From the NCBI GenBank assembly GCA_016872515.1, contig VGZR01000017.1:1-48666 (forward strand): a DNA stretch of 48,666 nucleotides. The letters run 5' to 3'. Each line of letters begins with the position of its first letter. Positions within the stretch are counted from its first letter, which is position 1. The notes under the pieces were generated by a model that searched no databases, had not been told where the DNA came from, and saw only the letters and a list, made by a program, of their open reading frames with translations. Below are positions 31,388-39,319 of this stretch, one piece after another. The position numbers and the translations under genes are program-made. The DNA comes from SAR202 cluster bacterium. Lineage in GTDB: Bacteria; Chloroflexota; Dehalococcoidia; Lucifugimonadales; VGZR01.

Positions 31388-32091
31388 CGTCCCCATCGGA
31401 CATGTTGGACACCGTTGAAGTGAAGCTCGGGTTGCGGTTCGTCCGGCGCGAACTGCTGAGCCTAGCGCTGGTGCACGGGTCGTTCGTGAACGAGATGCCT
31501 GGCGCAAGGGCGGAGTCGAACGAACGGCTGGAGTTCTTGGGGGATGCGGTCATCAACGCGGTGGTGGCGCAGGAGATGTACCTGCGGCATCCGGAGTGGC
31601 CGGAGGGCCTACTGACGAGCGCGCGGGCGGCAATCGTGCGGGCCGAGACGCTGGCCAAAATAGCGCAGTCGCTGGAGTTGGGGCAGCATCTGCTGATGGG
31701 GAAGGGGGAGGAGGCCAGCGGCGGACGGAGGCGCCCAACGAATCTGGAAGCGACGTTCGAGGCGGTGACTGGCGCGCTGTTTCTCGACCAGGGCTACGAG
31801 GCAGCGAGGGCGTTTGTGGTGCGGACGGTCGGGGCGGAATTGGAAGATGTGCTGAAGCAGCGGCCGCCACGACACGCCAAGACGGCGCTCCAAGAGCTGG
31901 CACAGTCCATGGGGATGCCGCCGCCGACGTACAACATCCTGGAGGCGACGGGGCCGGACCACGCGCGGGAGTTCACGGCGGAGGTCACGGTCGGCGGCGA
32001 GGTGAAGGGGAAGGGCAGCGGCTCACGCAAAGCGTTGGCCGAACAGCGCGCCGCCCAGCAAGCCCTGGAAGGCTTGGGACATAGGCTCTAA
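31384..32091 (+). CDS. rnc: Ribonuclease III
   Basis: 235 aa double-strand-specific endoribonuclease for rRNA and mRNA processing. The catalytic domain has NERLEFLGDAVI near residue 42 and LEATFEAVTGALFLDQG near 120, with the acidic metal ligands intact. The C-terminal dsRNA-binding domain runs from AKTALQELAQSMG to KALAEQRAAQQALEGL. The GTG start at 31384 overlaps the stop of the UGA-containing gene (GTGA); an in-frame ATG at 31402 is a less coupled alternative. Coupling means full translation of the upstream gene could affect rnc expression. Confidence 0.95.
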   Translation: MTSPSDMLDTVEVKLGLRFVRRELLSLALVHGSFVNEMPGARAESNERLEFLGDAVINAVVAQEMYLRHPEWPEGLLTSARAAIVRAETLAKIAQSLELGQHLLMGKGEEASGGRRRPTNLEATFEAVTGALFLDQGYEAARAFVVRTVGAELEDVLKQRPPRHAKTALQELAQSMGMPPPTYNILEATGPDHAREFTAEVTVGGEVKGKGSGSRKALAEQRAAQQALEGLGHRL

Positions 32092-32099
32092 GACCTCTC

Positions 32100-32134
32100 G
32101 GAGAACCTCCTTCTCCAGAAGGGGAGACCTCTCC
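32100..32134. other. Inverted repeats between convergent rnc and glyA
   Basis: This 50-bp gap holds overlapping small inverted repeats, GGAGAA (32100-32105)/TTCTCC (32111-32116) and CCTTCT/AGAAGG (32109-32122), plus a GGAGA/TCTCC pair. They may form a weak terminator for either gene, but no T-run is present. Confidence 0.3.
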
Positions 32135-32141
32135 TGAAGCC

Positions 32142-33389
32142 CTAGTGGTCTATGCCGGGGACGGGGAAGCGGGTGGTGAGGTGCTGGACCTCATCTTGGA
32201 CCTGCTTCTCGACAGCAGCGTTGCCCATGTTCGTGAGCACCTTGAGGATGAGCTGTCCCACCTTCTTGGTCTCGGCGACGCCGAAGCCACGGCTCGTGAT
32301 GGCAGGAGTGCCGAGGCGCAGCCCGCTGGTGACGCGCGGTGGCTTGGGGTCGTAGGGGATGGCGTTTCGGTTGACGGTGATGTAGGCGCGGCCGAGGGCT
32401 TCTTCTGCGTCCTTGCCGGTGATGTTCAGGGGGCTAAGGTCGCAGAGGAGGAGGTGGTTATCCGTCCCACCGGAGACGAGGCGGACGCCGCCCCCGGTCA
32501 GCTCGGCGGCCAGGGCGCGAGCGTTGGCGCGGATAGCCTTCTGGTACTCCTTGAAATCGGGCCTGAGGGCCTCGCCGAAGGCGACAGCTTTGGCGGCGAT
32601 GATGTGCATGAGGGGGCCGCCCTGCTCCTGGGGGAAGACGGCGCGGTCAACGTCCTTGGCCATGTCCTCGCCGCACAGGATCATGCCGCCGCGCGGGCCG
32701 CGGAGGGTCTTGTGCGTGGTCGAGGTGGTGATGTGGGCGTAGGGGATGGAGGAGGGGTGCTCTCCGGCGGCGACGAGTCCGGCGATGTGGGCCATGTCCA
32801 CCATGAGGAGAGCGCCGACCTCGTCGGCGATGCGGCGGAAGGCGGGGAAGTCTATGATGCGCGGGTAGGCGGTGGCGCCGGTGACGATGAGCCTGGGACG
32901 GTGTTCCTGGGCCAGGCGGCGCACCTCTTGCATGTTCATAAGCTCGGTCTCGCGGTCCACGCCGTAGGAGACGAACTTGTAGTACTTTCCGGAGAAGTTG
33001 ACCGGGCTGCCGTGGGTGAGGTGGCCGCCCTGGTCAAGGCGGAGGCCCATGACGGTGTCGCCGGGGCTGATGACGGCGAAGTAGGCGCCCATGTTGGCCT
33101 GGGCGCCGCTGTGGGGCTGGACGTTGGCGTGCTGGGCGCCGAAGAGCTGTTTGGCACGGTCTATGGCGAGCTGTTCGGCGACGTCCACGTGCTCGCAGCC
33201 GCCGTAGTACCGCCGCCCTGGGTATCCTTCGGCGTACTTGTTGGTGAGGACGGAGCCTTGGGCCTCGAGGACGGCGCGGCTGGCGTAGTTCTCGGAAGCG
33301 ATGAGGTTGATATTGCGCCGCTGGCGGGTGGTCTCGGCCTGGATGGTGGCATAGAGGGCGGGGTCTTGGTCCTTCAGTGGTGAAGTCAT
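32142..33389 (-). CDS. glyA: Serine hydroxymethyltransferase
   Basis: 415 aa PLP enzyme interconverting serine and glycine with transfer of a one-carbon unit to tetrahydrofolate. [10 protein letters not shown] lies near residue 29, [14 protein letters not shown] near 92, and the PLP lysine is in [12 protein letters not shown] near 230. The length is normal. ATG at 33389 is preceded by GAGGAGGAC at a long distance. It lies downstream of hpf on the same strand, with a 113-bp gap and no recognisable glycine or SAM riboswitch. Confidence 0.97.
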   Translation of the reverse strand: MTSPLKDQDPALYATIQAETTRQRRNINLIASENYASRAVLEAQGSVLTNKYAEGYPGRRYYGGCEHVDVAEQLAIDRAKQLFGAQHANVQPHSGAQANMGAYFAVISPGDTVMGLRLDQGGHLTHGSPVNFSGKYYKFVSYGVDRETELMNMQEVRRLAQEHRPRLIVTGATAYPRIIDFPAFRRIADEVGALLMVDMAHIAGLVAAGEHPSSIPYAHITTSTTHKTLRGPRGGMILCGEDMAKDVDRAVFPQEQGGPLMHIIAAKAVAFGEALRPDFKEYQKAIRANARALAAELTGGGVRLVSGGTDNHLLLCDLSPLNITGKDAEEALGRAYITVNRNAIPYDPKPPRVTSGLRLGTPAITSRGFGVAETKKVGQLILKVLTNMGNAAVEKQVQDEVQHLTTRFPVPGIDH

Positions 33390-33502
33390 CAGGGGGCTTC
33401 TCTGTCCTCCTCAGTTTCTAGTAAGCCGGGCAGGCGCGCGTCAGCGCTGTGGGCAGGCGACAAGTCTAGCTGCATGCTCACAGGGCGTCAACGGCGGGCT
33501 GC

Positions 33503-34075
33503 TCAGGTGAGGTCGGGCTGGATGGGGCCGTAGTCGCCGGACCTGCGGCGGTAGAGAAGGTTGAACTGGTTGGCGTCGGCATTGAAGAAGAAGTTGTGGC
33601 TGAGGAGTTCCATCTGGGCGATGGCATCCTCGACGGACATGGGAGACATCGGGAAGCGTTTGATGCGGACGACTTTCCCAAGGCCCTCCGGCTCAGGGGG
33701 CATCGCCGACACCACTGCCGCAGAGACGTCGGCCTGCTTCCGCTGCCCAGCGCGAGCGGACCGCCTGGCCTGGGAGGTGCGGTAGTACTTGGTCTTGTAA
33801 CGACGGATTTGGCGGTCCATCACCTCGGCGAGGGTGTCAATCGCCTCCAGGATGGATAGGCCGGTTTCTTGGCCACGTAGGAAGCGTCCATTGACGCTGA
33901 GGGTGCATTGGGCGATGAACTGTTGGTTCTGCGCCCGCGCGGAGGTCCTGGCGACCTCGACCTTGGCTGCGGTGAGCGCGGTCAGATGCCGTTCCAGCTT
34001 GCCGAGCTTCTTGCGGATGTACTCCTGGGTGTCGTCGTTGAGTTCAAGACCCTTGGCATGAATCTGCAGTTCCAT
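33503..34075 (-). CDS. hpf: Ribosome hibernation promoting factor, long form
   Basis: 190 aa. Residues 1-100 form the HPF/YfiA domain (MELQIHAKGLELNDDTQEYIRKKL and the basic QIRRYKTKYYRTSQAR tail, each given in part). Residues about 135-190 form the C-terminal dimerisation domain typical of long HPF (VVRIKRFPMSPMSVEDAIAQ, NQFNLLYRR). Long HPF alone makes 100S ribosome dimers in stationary phase. It has its own promoter at 34134-34105. Confidence 0.93.
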   Translation of the reverse strand: MELQIHAKGLELNDDTQEYIRKKLGKLERHLTALTAAKVEVARTSARAQNQQFIAQCTLSVNGRFLRGQETGLSILEAIDTLAEVMDRQIRRYKTKYYRTSQARRSARAGQRKQADVSAAVVSAMPPEPEGLGKVVRIKRFPMSPMSVEDAIAQMELLSHNFFFNADANQFNLLYRRRSGDYGPIQPDLT

Positions 34076-34104
34076 AGGACTTCTTTCTTCAATCGTCTAA
34101 GGCC

Positions 34105-34134
34105 ATTCTATGGCTCGCATGGCTGTGTTTTCAA
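34105..34134 (-). promoter_or_regulatory. Promoter of hpf
   Basis: On the minus strand TTGAAA (34134-34129), an 18-bp spacer and TAGAAT (34110-34105), about 30 bp before the hpf ATG. Confidence 0.6.
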
Positions 34135-34201
34135 GGCCGCACTGGATTGGAGTGCATAGACCCCGCGGTGTCGAACAGTTCCGGACAAGCCAACGAGAGG
34201 C

Positions 34202-34230
34202 TTGACGTTCAGGAGTGCGGGCATGATACC
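34202..34230 (+). promoter_or_regulatory. Candidate promoter of the threonine leader
   Basis: TTGACG (34202-34207) is followed after 17 bp by GATACC (34225-34230), a poor -10. The -35 is good. The start would fall near 34237, close to the first leader-peptide ATG. Confidence 0.35.
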
Positions 34231-34246
34231 CTGTAAGGTAAGAGAC

Positions 34247-34372
34247 ATGTCTAGCTGGTCTTCTACTCTGCGGATGAGCACCCCCGCGTCCGTCCTGGAC
34301 AGCGGGATGACCCACGTTTTCGGCATGACTATGACTACCACTATTACCCTTCACGGAGGGAGGGCCATCTAG
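34247..34372 (+). CDS. Threonine leader peptide of the hom-thrC attenuator
   Basis: A short frame from ATG 34247 to TAG 34370-34372 (41 codons; internal ATGs at 34274, 34307 and 34325 could be the true start). AAGG precedes the first ATG. Its end reads GMTMTTTITLHGGRAI: five of the codons from 34328 to 34348 are Thr, one is Ile and one Met. Dense regulatory codons just before an antiterminator sequence are what thrL-type leaders show. The peptide itself needs no function. The frame is supported by its position relative to the RNA structures at 34355-34434. Confidence 0.75.
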   Translation: MSSWSSTLRMSTPASVLDSGMTHVFGMTMTTTITLHGGRAI

Positions 34373-34419
34373 CGTCTCGAGCAAGTAACCCAAGAAAGCG
34401 TGCAAAAGGCCCTCCCTCT
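34355..34419 (+). promoter_or_regulatory. Antiterminator pairing of the hom attenuator
   Basis: GAGGGAGGGCC (34356-34366), directly after the Thr codons, is perfectly complementary over 11 bp to GGCCCTCCCTC (34408-34418), the left arm of the terminator; a flanking G-T pair extends it. A ribosome stalled at early Thr codons leaves this segment free to pair. A ribosome reaching the stop at 34370 covers it. Confidence 0.75.
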
Positions 34420-34434
34420 GTGGAGGGCCTTTTT
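34404..34434 (+). terminator. Attenuator terminator before hom
   Basis: GGCCCTCC (34408-34415) and GGAGGGCC (34422-34429) form a perfect 8-bp stem, flanked by AAAA and TTTTT (34430-34434). It lies between the leader-peptide stop and the hom start at 34485. Confidence 0.9.
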
Positions 34435-34484
34435 ATTTGCCTGCGATCTCAACGTCGAAACGGGTGGTCGAGAAGGAGGAACAG

Positions 34485-35879
34485 ATGGACAGTGAAGCAC
34501 AACCTAGCCGAGGAGGCCCTGTGCTGGCCGAAAGGGTTGCGGCCGATGAAGCGGGGTATACGCGACCGTTTGTCAGAGATCCTGGCCGCGCGCTGAACAT
34601 CGGGCTGTTGGGTATGGGAGTCGTGGGCACCGGGCTTATCCAGGCTCTTCACGCAAAAACGGCACTGCTTCAACCAAGAGTGGGCTGCCCTGTGCGCGTC
34701 AAGTCGGTGCTCGTGAGGGACCTGGATAAACCGCGCGGGTTTCAAGTTGCGCGAGGGTTGCTTACCACGAGGCCGGAGGATGTGCTGAATGACCCCGAGG
34801 TGGACATTGTGGTCGAGGTGATGGGTGGCGAACACCCGGCCCTCGAATACATCCTGGCCGCCATCGAGGTCGGCAAGCACGTGGTCACGGCCAACAAAGA
34901 GGTAGTGGCCCGGCATGGCCGCGAGATATTGGCGCGGGCGCACCACCACGGCGTGCAGGTCCGGTTCGAGGCCAGTGTGGCGGGGGGTGTTCCCATCGTC
35001 GCGCCGCTGCTGAGAGATTTGGCTGCAAACGAGATAACCTCCATACGGGGTATCGTCAACGGCACCACGAACTACATCCTGAGCAGGATGGCGCAGCAAG
35101 GCCTTGAATGCGGCGAGGCGCTGGCTGAGGCGCAGCGGCTCGGCTACGCAGAGGCGGACCCAGCCAAGGATGTCGGGGGAATGGATGCTGCTTGCAAGCT
35201 TTCCATCCTGTGCGCCCTGGTTTTCGGAGTATGGACGAAAGACTTGGAAATGCACCGACAAGGTATCAACGGACTAGCACGGCGAGACTTGGAATGTGCA
35301 CGGGAGCTCGGGTACGCAGTCAAGCTGATGGCCTCGGCGAAGAAGGTTGGCGGAGTCGTGTACAGTGGAGTGTACCCAGCGTTCGTGCCCGAAGGCTCCG
35401 CCATAGCCCAGGTGGATGGCGTGCTCAACGCCGTCGAGGTCGAGACGGATCTGGCCGGCCCACTGTTGTTCACCGGCCAGGGGGCCGGACCCTCCCCAAC
35501 GGCCAGCGCGCTGATAGCCGACATCATGGATGTGGCGCTGGGCACGAAGTTGAGCACGAAGGCCATGAGGGGGGCATTGCACGGCGAGGCGGCGAAGGTC
35601 GGAAGGATGGCGGACCTAGAGGCGGAGCACTATCTCCGGCTGGTCGTCGCCGACCGGCCTCAGCGCTTGACAGAGGTGCGCCGACGGCTGAGTGACCATG
35701 GCGTGGAGTCGTCGTTCGCCATGTTCAGGGAATTGCCGCAGTCGGACTCGAAGGTTGAGGTAGTGGTTATGACACGCCGGGCCAAGTTGGCGTCGGTACA
35801 GCAAGCTCTATCTGCCATGCAGAAGGCCGGAGCGGTGCTGGAGGTAGGCAATGTGTGCCGGGTGGAGGAAGCACGGTGA
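34485..35879 (+). CDS. hom: Homoserine dehydrogenase
   Basis: 464 aa NAD(P)-dependent enzyme reducing aspartate semialdehyde to homoserine. ATG at 34485 follows AAGGAGGA. The Rossmann motif GLLGMGVVGTGL is near residue 40; KHVVTANKEVVA and SVAGGVPIV precede the catalytic region GTTNYILSRM and GYAEADPAKDVGGMDAACK, which holds the substrate residues. A C-terminal ACT domain (RPQRLTEVRRRLSDHGV onward) suggests threonine feedback inhibition. About 35 residues precede the family N-terminus. It is the first gene after the attenuator and precedes thrC. Confidence 0.95.
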   Translation: MDSEAQPSRGGPVLAERVAADEAGYTRPFVRDPGRALNIGLLGMGVVGTGLIQALHAKTALLQPRVGCPVRVKSVLVRDLDKPRGFQVARGLLTTRPEDVLNDPEVDIVVEVMGGEHPALEYILAAIEVGKHVVTANKEVVARHGREILARAHHHGVQVRFEASVAGGVPIVAPLLRDLAANEITSIRGIVNGTTNYILSRMAQQGLECGEALAEAQRLGYAEADPAKDVGGMDAACKLSILCALVFGVWTKDLEMHRQGINGLARRDLECARELGYAVKLMASAKKVGGVVYSGVYPAFVPEGSAIAQVDGVLNAVEVETDLAGPLLFTGQGAGPSPTASALIADIMDVALGTKLSTKAMRGALHGEAAKVGRMADLEAEHYLRLVVADRPQRLTEVRRRLSDHGVESSFAMFRELPQSDSKVEVVVMTRRAKLASVQQALSAMQKAGAVLEVGNVCRVEEAR

Positions 35880-35893
35880 TGGACGAAGGAGAC

Positions 35894-35935
35894 ATGCGGA
35901 TGGCCCGGAACCTCTGGCGAGACGGGCGGATCTAA
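35894..35935 (+). other. Possible 13-codon ORF between hom and thrC
   Basis: ATG at 35894 has a strong GAAGGAGAC six bases upstream and encodes MRMARNLWRDGRI before TAA, two bases before an ATG in another frame at 35937. It may be a translated small ORF coupling ribosomes to thrC, or a remnant of an older thrC start. There is no other support. Confidence 0.3.
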
Positions 35936-35951
35936 TATGAAAGAAGGTGTC

Positions 35952-36989
35952 ATGCGGCGGTGGGCAAAGTACCTTCCAATCACCAGCGACACGCCGATGG
36001 TCTCGCTCGGCGAAGGGGATACCCCTCTCGTCAGGTCAAGACATATCGTCCAGCGGGTGGGCTGCGAGGAGTTGTACTTCAAGCTGGAGGGGTGCAACCC
36101 AACAGGCTCGTTCAAGGACCGGGGGATGGTGGTGGCGGTTGCAAAGGCGGTGGAGTCGGGCGCGAAGGCGCTGATCTGCGCATCCACTGGGAATACGAGC
36201 GCGTCGGCTGCGGCGTACGGCGCGCACCTTGGCCTGCTCACGACGGTGATGGTGCCGGCAGGCAATGTGGCCAGAGGGAAACTGGCGCAGGCAGTGATGT
36301 ACGGCGCGCGGGTTGTAGCGGTGGAGGGCGGCTTCGATGTGTGCCTACATTTGGCGAGGACGGTTGCGGACAACCATCCAGTGAGGCTGGTAAACTCAAC
36401 GAACCCACACAGATTGGAAGGACAGAAAACGGCAGCGTTCGAAATCATCCAAGAGGTAGGGGGGGCGCCTGACGGAGTGTTCATCCCGGTGGGCAACGCA
36501 GGGAACATCACGGCGTACTGGAAGGGGTTTGTGGAGGCGCATGCGGCGGGCATGAGTGGGCGGCGGCCGCGGATGTTCGGGTTCCAGGCGGAAGGGGCGG
36601 CGCCGCTCGTGCTCGGACAGCCGGTGGCTGAGCCCAAGACGGTCGCAACGGCCATCCGCATCGGGAACCCGGCGAGTTGGAAGGGTGCTGTGGCTGCGCG
36701 GGACGAGTCGGGTGGAACCATTGAGGCGGTATCCGACCAGGAGATCCTGGACGCCTATCGTCTGCTGGCCAGGGGCGAGGGGGTGTTCTGCGAGCCTGCT
36801 TCGGCGGCGTGTGTGGCAGGCCTTCTGAAGATGGCGGGCCGGGGAGTGCGCTTCGACAGGCAGCGTTTGGTCTGTATCATCACAGGGTCGGGTCTGAAGG
36901 ACCCAGACCTCGCGTCCGCCGGAGATACGAAAGCCAGGCCGGTCCCGGCTGAACTGGATGCGGTCGAGCGGGCGATGGGCCTGGTCTGA
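35952..36989 (+). CDS. thrC: Threonine synthase
   Basis: 345 aa PLP enzyme that converts O-phosphohomoserine to threonine. The phosphate-binding PLP motif is NPTGSFKDRG with Lys55 as Schiff base; ICASTGNTSASAAAYGA, VNSTNPHRLEGQKTA and a C-terminal IITGSGLKDP are family-typical. The start at 35952 is chosen because AAGAAGG lies just upstream; ATG at 35937 (five codons earlier) has no Shine-Dalgarno. With hom it makes the threonine branch, and both lie under the attenuator. A homoserine kinase gene is not adjacent. Confidence 0.95.
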   Translation: MRRWAKYLPITSDTPMVSLGEGDTPLVRSRHIVQRVGCEELYFKLEGCNPTGSFKDRGMVVAVAKAVESGAKALICASTGNTSASAAAYGAHLGLLTTVMVPAGNVARGKLAQAVMYGARVVAVEGGFDVCLHLARTVADNHPVRLVNSTNPHRLEGQKTAAFEIIQEVGGAPDGVFIPVGNAGNITAYWKGFVEAHAAGMSGRRPRMFGFQAEGAAPLVLGQPVAEPKTVATAIRIGNPASWKGAVAARDESGGTIEAVSDQEILDAYRLLARGEGVFCEPASAACVAGLLKMAGRGVRFDRQRLVCIITGSGLKDPDLASAGDTKARPVPAELDAVERAMGLV

Positions 36990-37076
36990 TGGACCGGCGA
37001 GATTTCTATCTAAAGGAGACGTGTTGACCGGGATGAGCGAGGCCGAAGAGGCCTGTCAACCCTCCGCGATGGAGGG

Positions 37077-38060
37077 GTGGAGATAGCTGCCTCCGTCATC
37101 GTTGGAGACCTGGAGTCCAGCCGGAAGGCTTGGGAACAGGCGCTGTCCCTCTCGTCAACGGACACGGTCTTTCTGACGCCGTGGTGGCAGGAGATCTGGT
37201 GGCGTCGGTTCGGTGGGAATGCACAGCCCTATGTCTTGACCATCCGCGAGGGGGGCGCTTTACTTGGCGTCGCCCCGATGCTACGTGCGGGCCACGACCT
37301 TTTCCTGATGGGCGAACCCGACCTGTTCGATTATCAAGATGTCTTGCCAGTCAGAGGGCGCGAAGAGCCGTTCTACCGGGCGCTGTGGGAGTTCCTCTGC
37401 AAGCAGGAGTGGGCAACGCTTTCGTTGCGCTCCGTCCAGCAGGCCTCCGAGACGTTGAGATACCTTCCCGCGCTTTGTAAGACGGCAGGTTGCTCCGTCC
37501 AGACCGAGGTGGATGGGACGGTACCAGCGGCATCGCTGCCGGCAACTTGGGACGCCTACGTAGAGGGCTTGGAGAAGAAGGAGCGGCACGAGCTACGGCG
37601 GAAACTGCGGCGGCTGGAGGCAGCGGGCGATGTCCGCCAGCGGACCTATGCTGACCCGCAGGAGTTGCTGAACTGTATGGAGGACTTCTTCCGGCTCATG
37701 CGCCTTAGCCGTGAAGACAAGGAGCGTTTCCTGACTCCCGAGCGGGAGCGGTTCTTCGTGGACCTTGCCGCCGGTCTAGCCGCGCGAGGACAGTACCGCC
37801 TATCCTTCCTGGAGTTGAGCGGCACGCGGGTGGCCGGCTGCATCACCTTCGACTATGGGGATGCATACCTTCTGTATAATAGCGGCTACGATCCGGCATA
37901 CGCGTCCTTGAGCGTTGGGTTGCTGAATAAGGCTTTGTGTATCAAAGAGGCCATCGAGGCTGGTAAGCATACCTTCGATTTCCTCAAAGGCCCAGAGCGG
38001 TATAAGTACGACCTCGGCGGCAAGGAGCGTCTCGTCTATCGCATGACGGTGCGCCGTTAG
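37077..38060 (+). CDS. GNAT-type acyltransferase (CelD/BcsL family)
   Basis: 327 aa. The N-terminal part carries FLTPWWQEIWWRRFGG, and the C-terminal GNAT fold (PF13480 type) starts near ELRRKLRRLEAAGDV and includes ISFLEL-like and SVGLLNKALCIKEAIEAG stretches. It ends with DFLKGPERYKYDLGG, characteristic of CelD/FemAB-like acyltransferases in polysaccharide clusters. The start is uncertain: GTG at 37077 lies directly on GGAGGGG. An upstream GTG at 37021 behind TAAAGGAGAC encodes MLTGMSEAEEACQPSAMEG and would run into this frame if the G4 run at 37074-37077 had one more G. Neighbouring glycosyltransferases suggest envelope glycan or lipid modification. Confidence 0.82.
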   Translation: MEIAASVIVGDLESSRKAWEQALSLSSTDTVFLTPWWQEIWWRRFGGNAQPYVLTIREGGALLGVAPMLRAGHDLFLMGEPDLFDYQDVLPVRGREEPFYRALWEFLCKQEWATLSLRSVQQASETLRYLPALCKTAGCSVQTEVDGTVPAASLPATWDAYVEGLEKKERHELRRKLRRLEAAGDVRQRTYADPQELLNCMEDFFRLMRLSREDKERFLTPERERFFVDLAAGLAARGQYRLSFLELSGTRVAGCITFDYGDAYLLYNSGYDPAYASLSVGLLNKALCIKEAIEAGKHTFDFLKGPERYKYDLGGKERLVYRMTVRR

Positions 38061-38089
38061 CGCCTGAGGCTGGAGTCTGTGGGACAACC

Positions 38090-39316
38090 ATGAAACAGCG
38101 GATAGCTCTATTGAGCCTACATGGGTGCCCGGTCGCACGCTTGGGCGAGCGGGACACCGGTGGCATGAACGTGTGCGTGCTCCAGGTGGCTAAGGAGTTC
38201 GGCCGACGCGGACACAGTGTAGATGTGTTCACACGGCGGCACGACCCTGCCGACCCGCAGATCGTGGAGCTCGGCGAGAACGCACGAGTGGTCCATATCA
38301 AGGCGGGCGGCTACGACGAGACGAAAGAAGCGCTGTACGAAGTTATCCCAGAGTTCATCAGCAATCTGCACGAGTTCCAGCGCGCCGAGGGTCTTGACTA
38401 CGACTTGGCGCATTCGCACTACTGGCTCTCCGGCCGCGCAGGGATGGTGTTGGCCCGCCAGTGGGGTGTCTCCCATGTGGCGACATTTCATACCTTGGCG
38501 AAGCTGAAGCTCCAGGCCAGGGCCGGTGAGAAGGAGTCTCCGCTGCGTGTCCCAACCGAACGCCTCATCATGGGGGCTGTGGATGCGATGGTGGTGTCCA
38601 CCGAGTCGGAGAAACGGGACATAGCGCGGCTGTATGGAGTGTCACCAGCGAAGATAACGGTGGTGCCGCCTGGAGTGGACCTGGCACTCTTCCGGCCGAT
38701 GGACAAGTCCGAAGCGCGAAGAGGACTTGGCATTCAGGAAAGCCAGGTTGTCCTGTACGTGGGCCGGCTGGAGCCTCTGAAGGGGATAGACATCCTCATC
38801 CAGGCGGCGGCGCAACTCGATGGCCGCGAGGACACGAGGGTGTTGGTGGTGGGTGGCAACCGGAAGGGTGACCGGCTGGTGGGCAAGCTGAAAGCACAGG
38901 CTGAGGATCTGGGCATCGGGCAGAAAGTGACGTTCACAGGACCGGTGGCCCAGAGCGAATTGCCGAGGTATTACAACGCGGCGGACGTATTCGTCCTGCC
39001 GTCGCACTACGAGAGCTTCGGGCTGGCTGCGCTGGAGGCGATGGCCTGTGGGGTGCCGGTGGTCGTGTCTCGGGTCGGCGGCCTCACCACGTTCATCTCC
39101 GATGGCAAAGAGGGGTATCTCATCCCCTGGCGGTGCCCGGACCCATTCGCCCAGCGCATCGAAGTGCTCCTGTCGAACCCCGCGCTTCGGAGCGCGATGG
39201 GGCAGGCTGCGAGAGCCAAAGCGGAGAGGATGGGGTGGGGTGTGGTTGCTGACCGGATGCTGGGGTTTTATGACTCGCTGCTGGCGAAGGCCTGGGAGAG
39301 CGCGGCAGGAGCGTGA
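38090..39316 (+). CDS. Glycosyltransferase family 4 (GT-B fold)
   Basis: 408 aa retaining GT-B enzyme of the MshA/sucrose-phosphate-synthase-like branch. The N-terminal acceptor domain has RDTGGMNVCVLQVAKEFGRRGH and DLAHSHYWLSG. The C-terminal donor domain has VVPPGVDLALFRP, LYVGRLEPLKGIDILIQA and the EX7E motif ESFGLAALEAMACG. The donor is probably a nucleotide sugar; the acceptor is unknown. It is the middle of a plus-strand operon with an acyltransferase before and DUF502 three bases after. Confidence 0.9.
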   Translation: MKQRIALLSLHGCPVARLGERDTGGMNVCVLQVAKEFGRRGHSVDVFTRRHDPADPQIVELGENARVVHIKAGGYDETKEALYEVIPEFISNLHEFQRAEGLDYDLAHSHYWLSGRAGMVLARQWGVSHVATFHTLAKLKLQARAGEKESPLRVPTERLIMGAVDAMVVSTESEKRDIARLYGVSPAKITVVPPGVDLALFRPMDKSEARRGLGIQESQVVLYVGRLEPLKGIDILIQAAAQLDGREDTRVLVVGGNRKGDRLVGKLKAQAEDLGIGQKVTFTGPVAQSELPRYYNAADVFVLPSHYESFGLAALEAMACGVPVVVSRVGGLTTFISDGKEGYLIPWRCPDPFAQRIEVLLSNPALRSAMGQAARAKAERMGWGVVADRMLGFYDSLLAKAWESAAGA

Positions 39317-39319
39317 CCC

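Noticed and set aside
32145-33383. 412-codon open frame opposite glyA
   Set aside because: Mirrors the glyA frame almost end to end and has biased, low-complexity composition.
33390-33502. Glycine or SAM riboswitch upstream of glyA
   Set aside because: No conserved core sequences or paired architecture of these classes was seen in the 113-bp gap.
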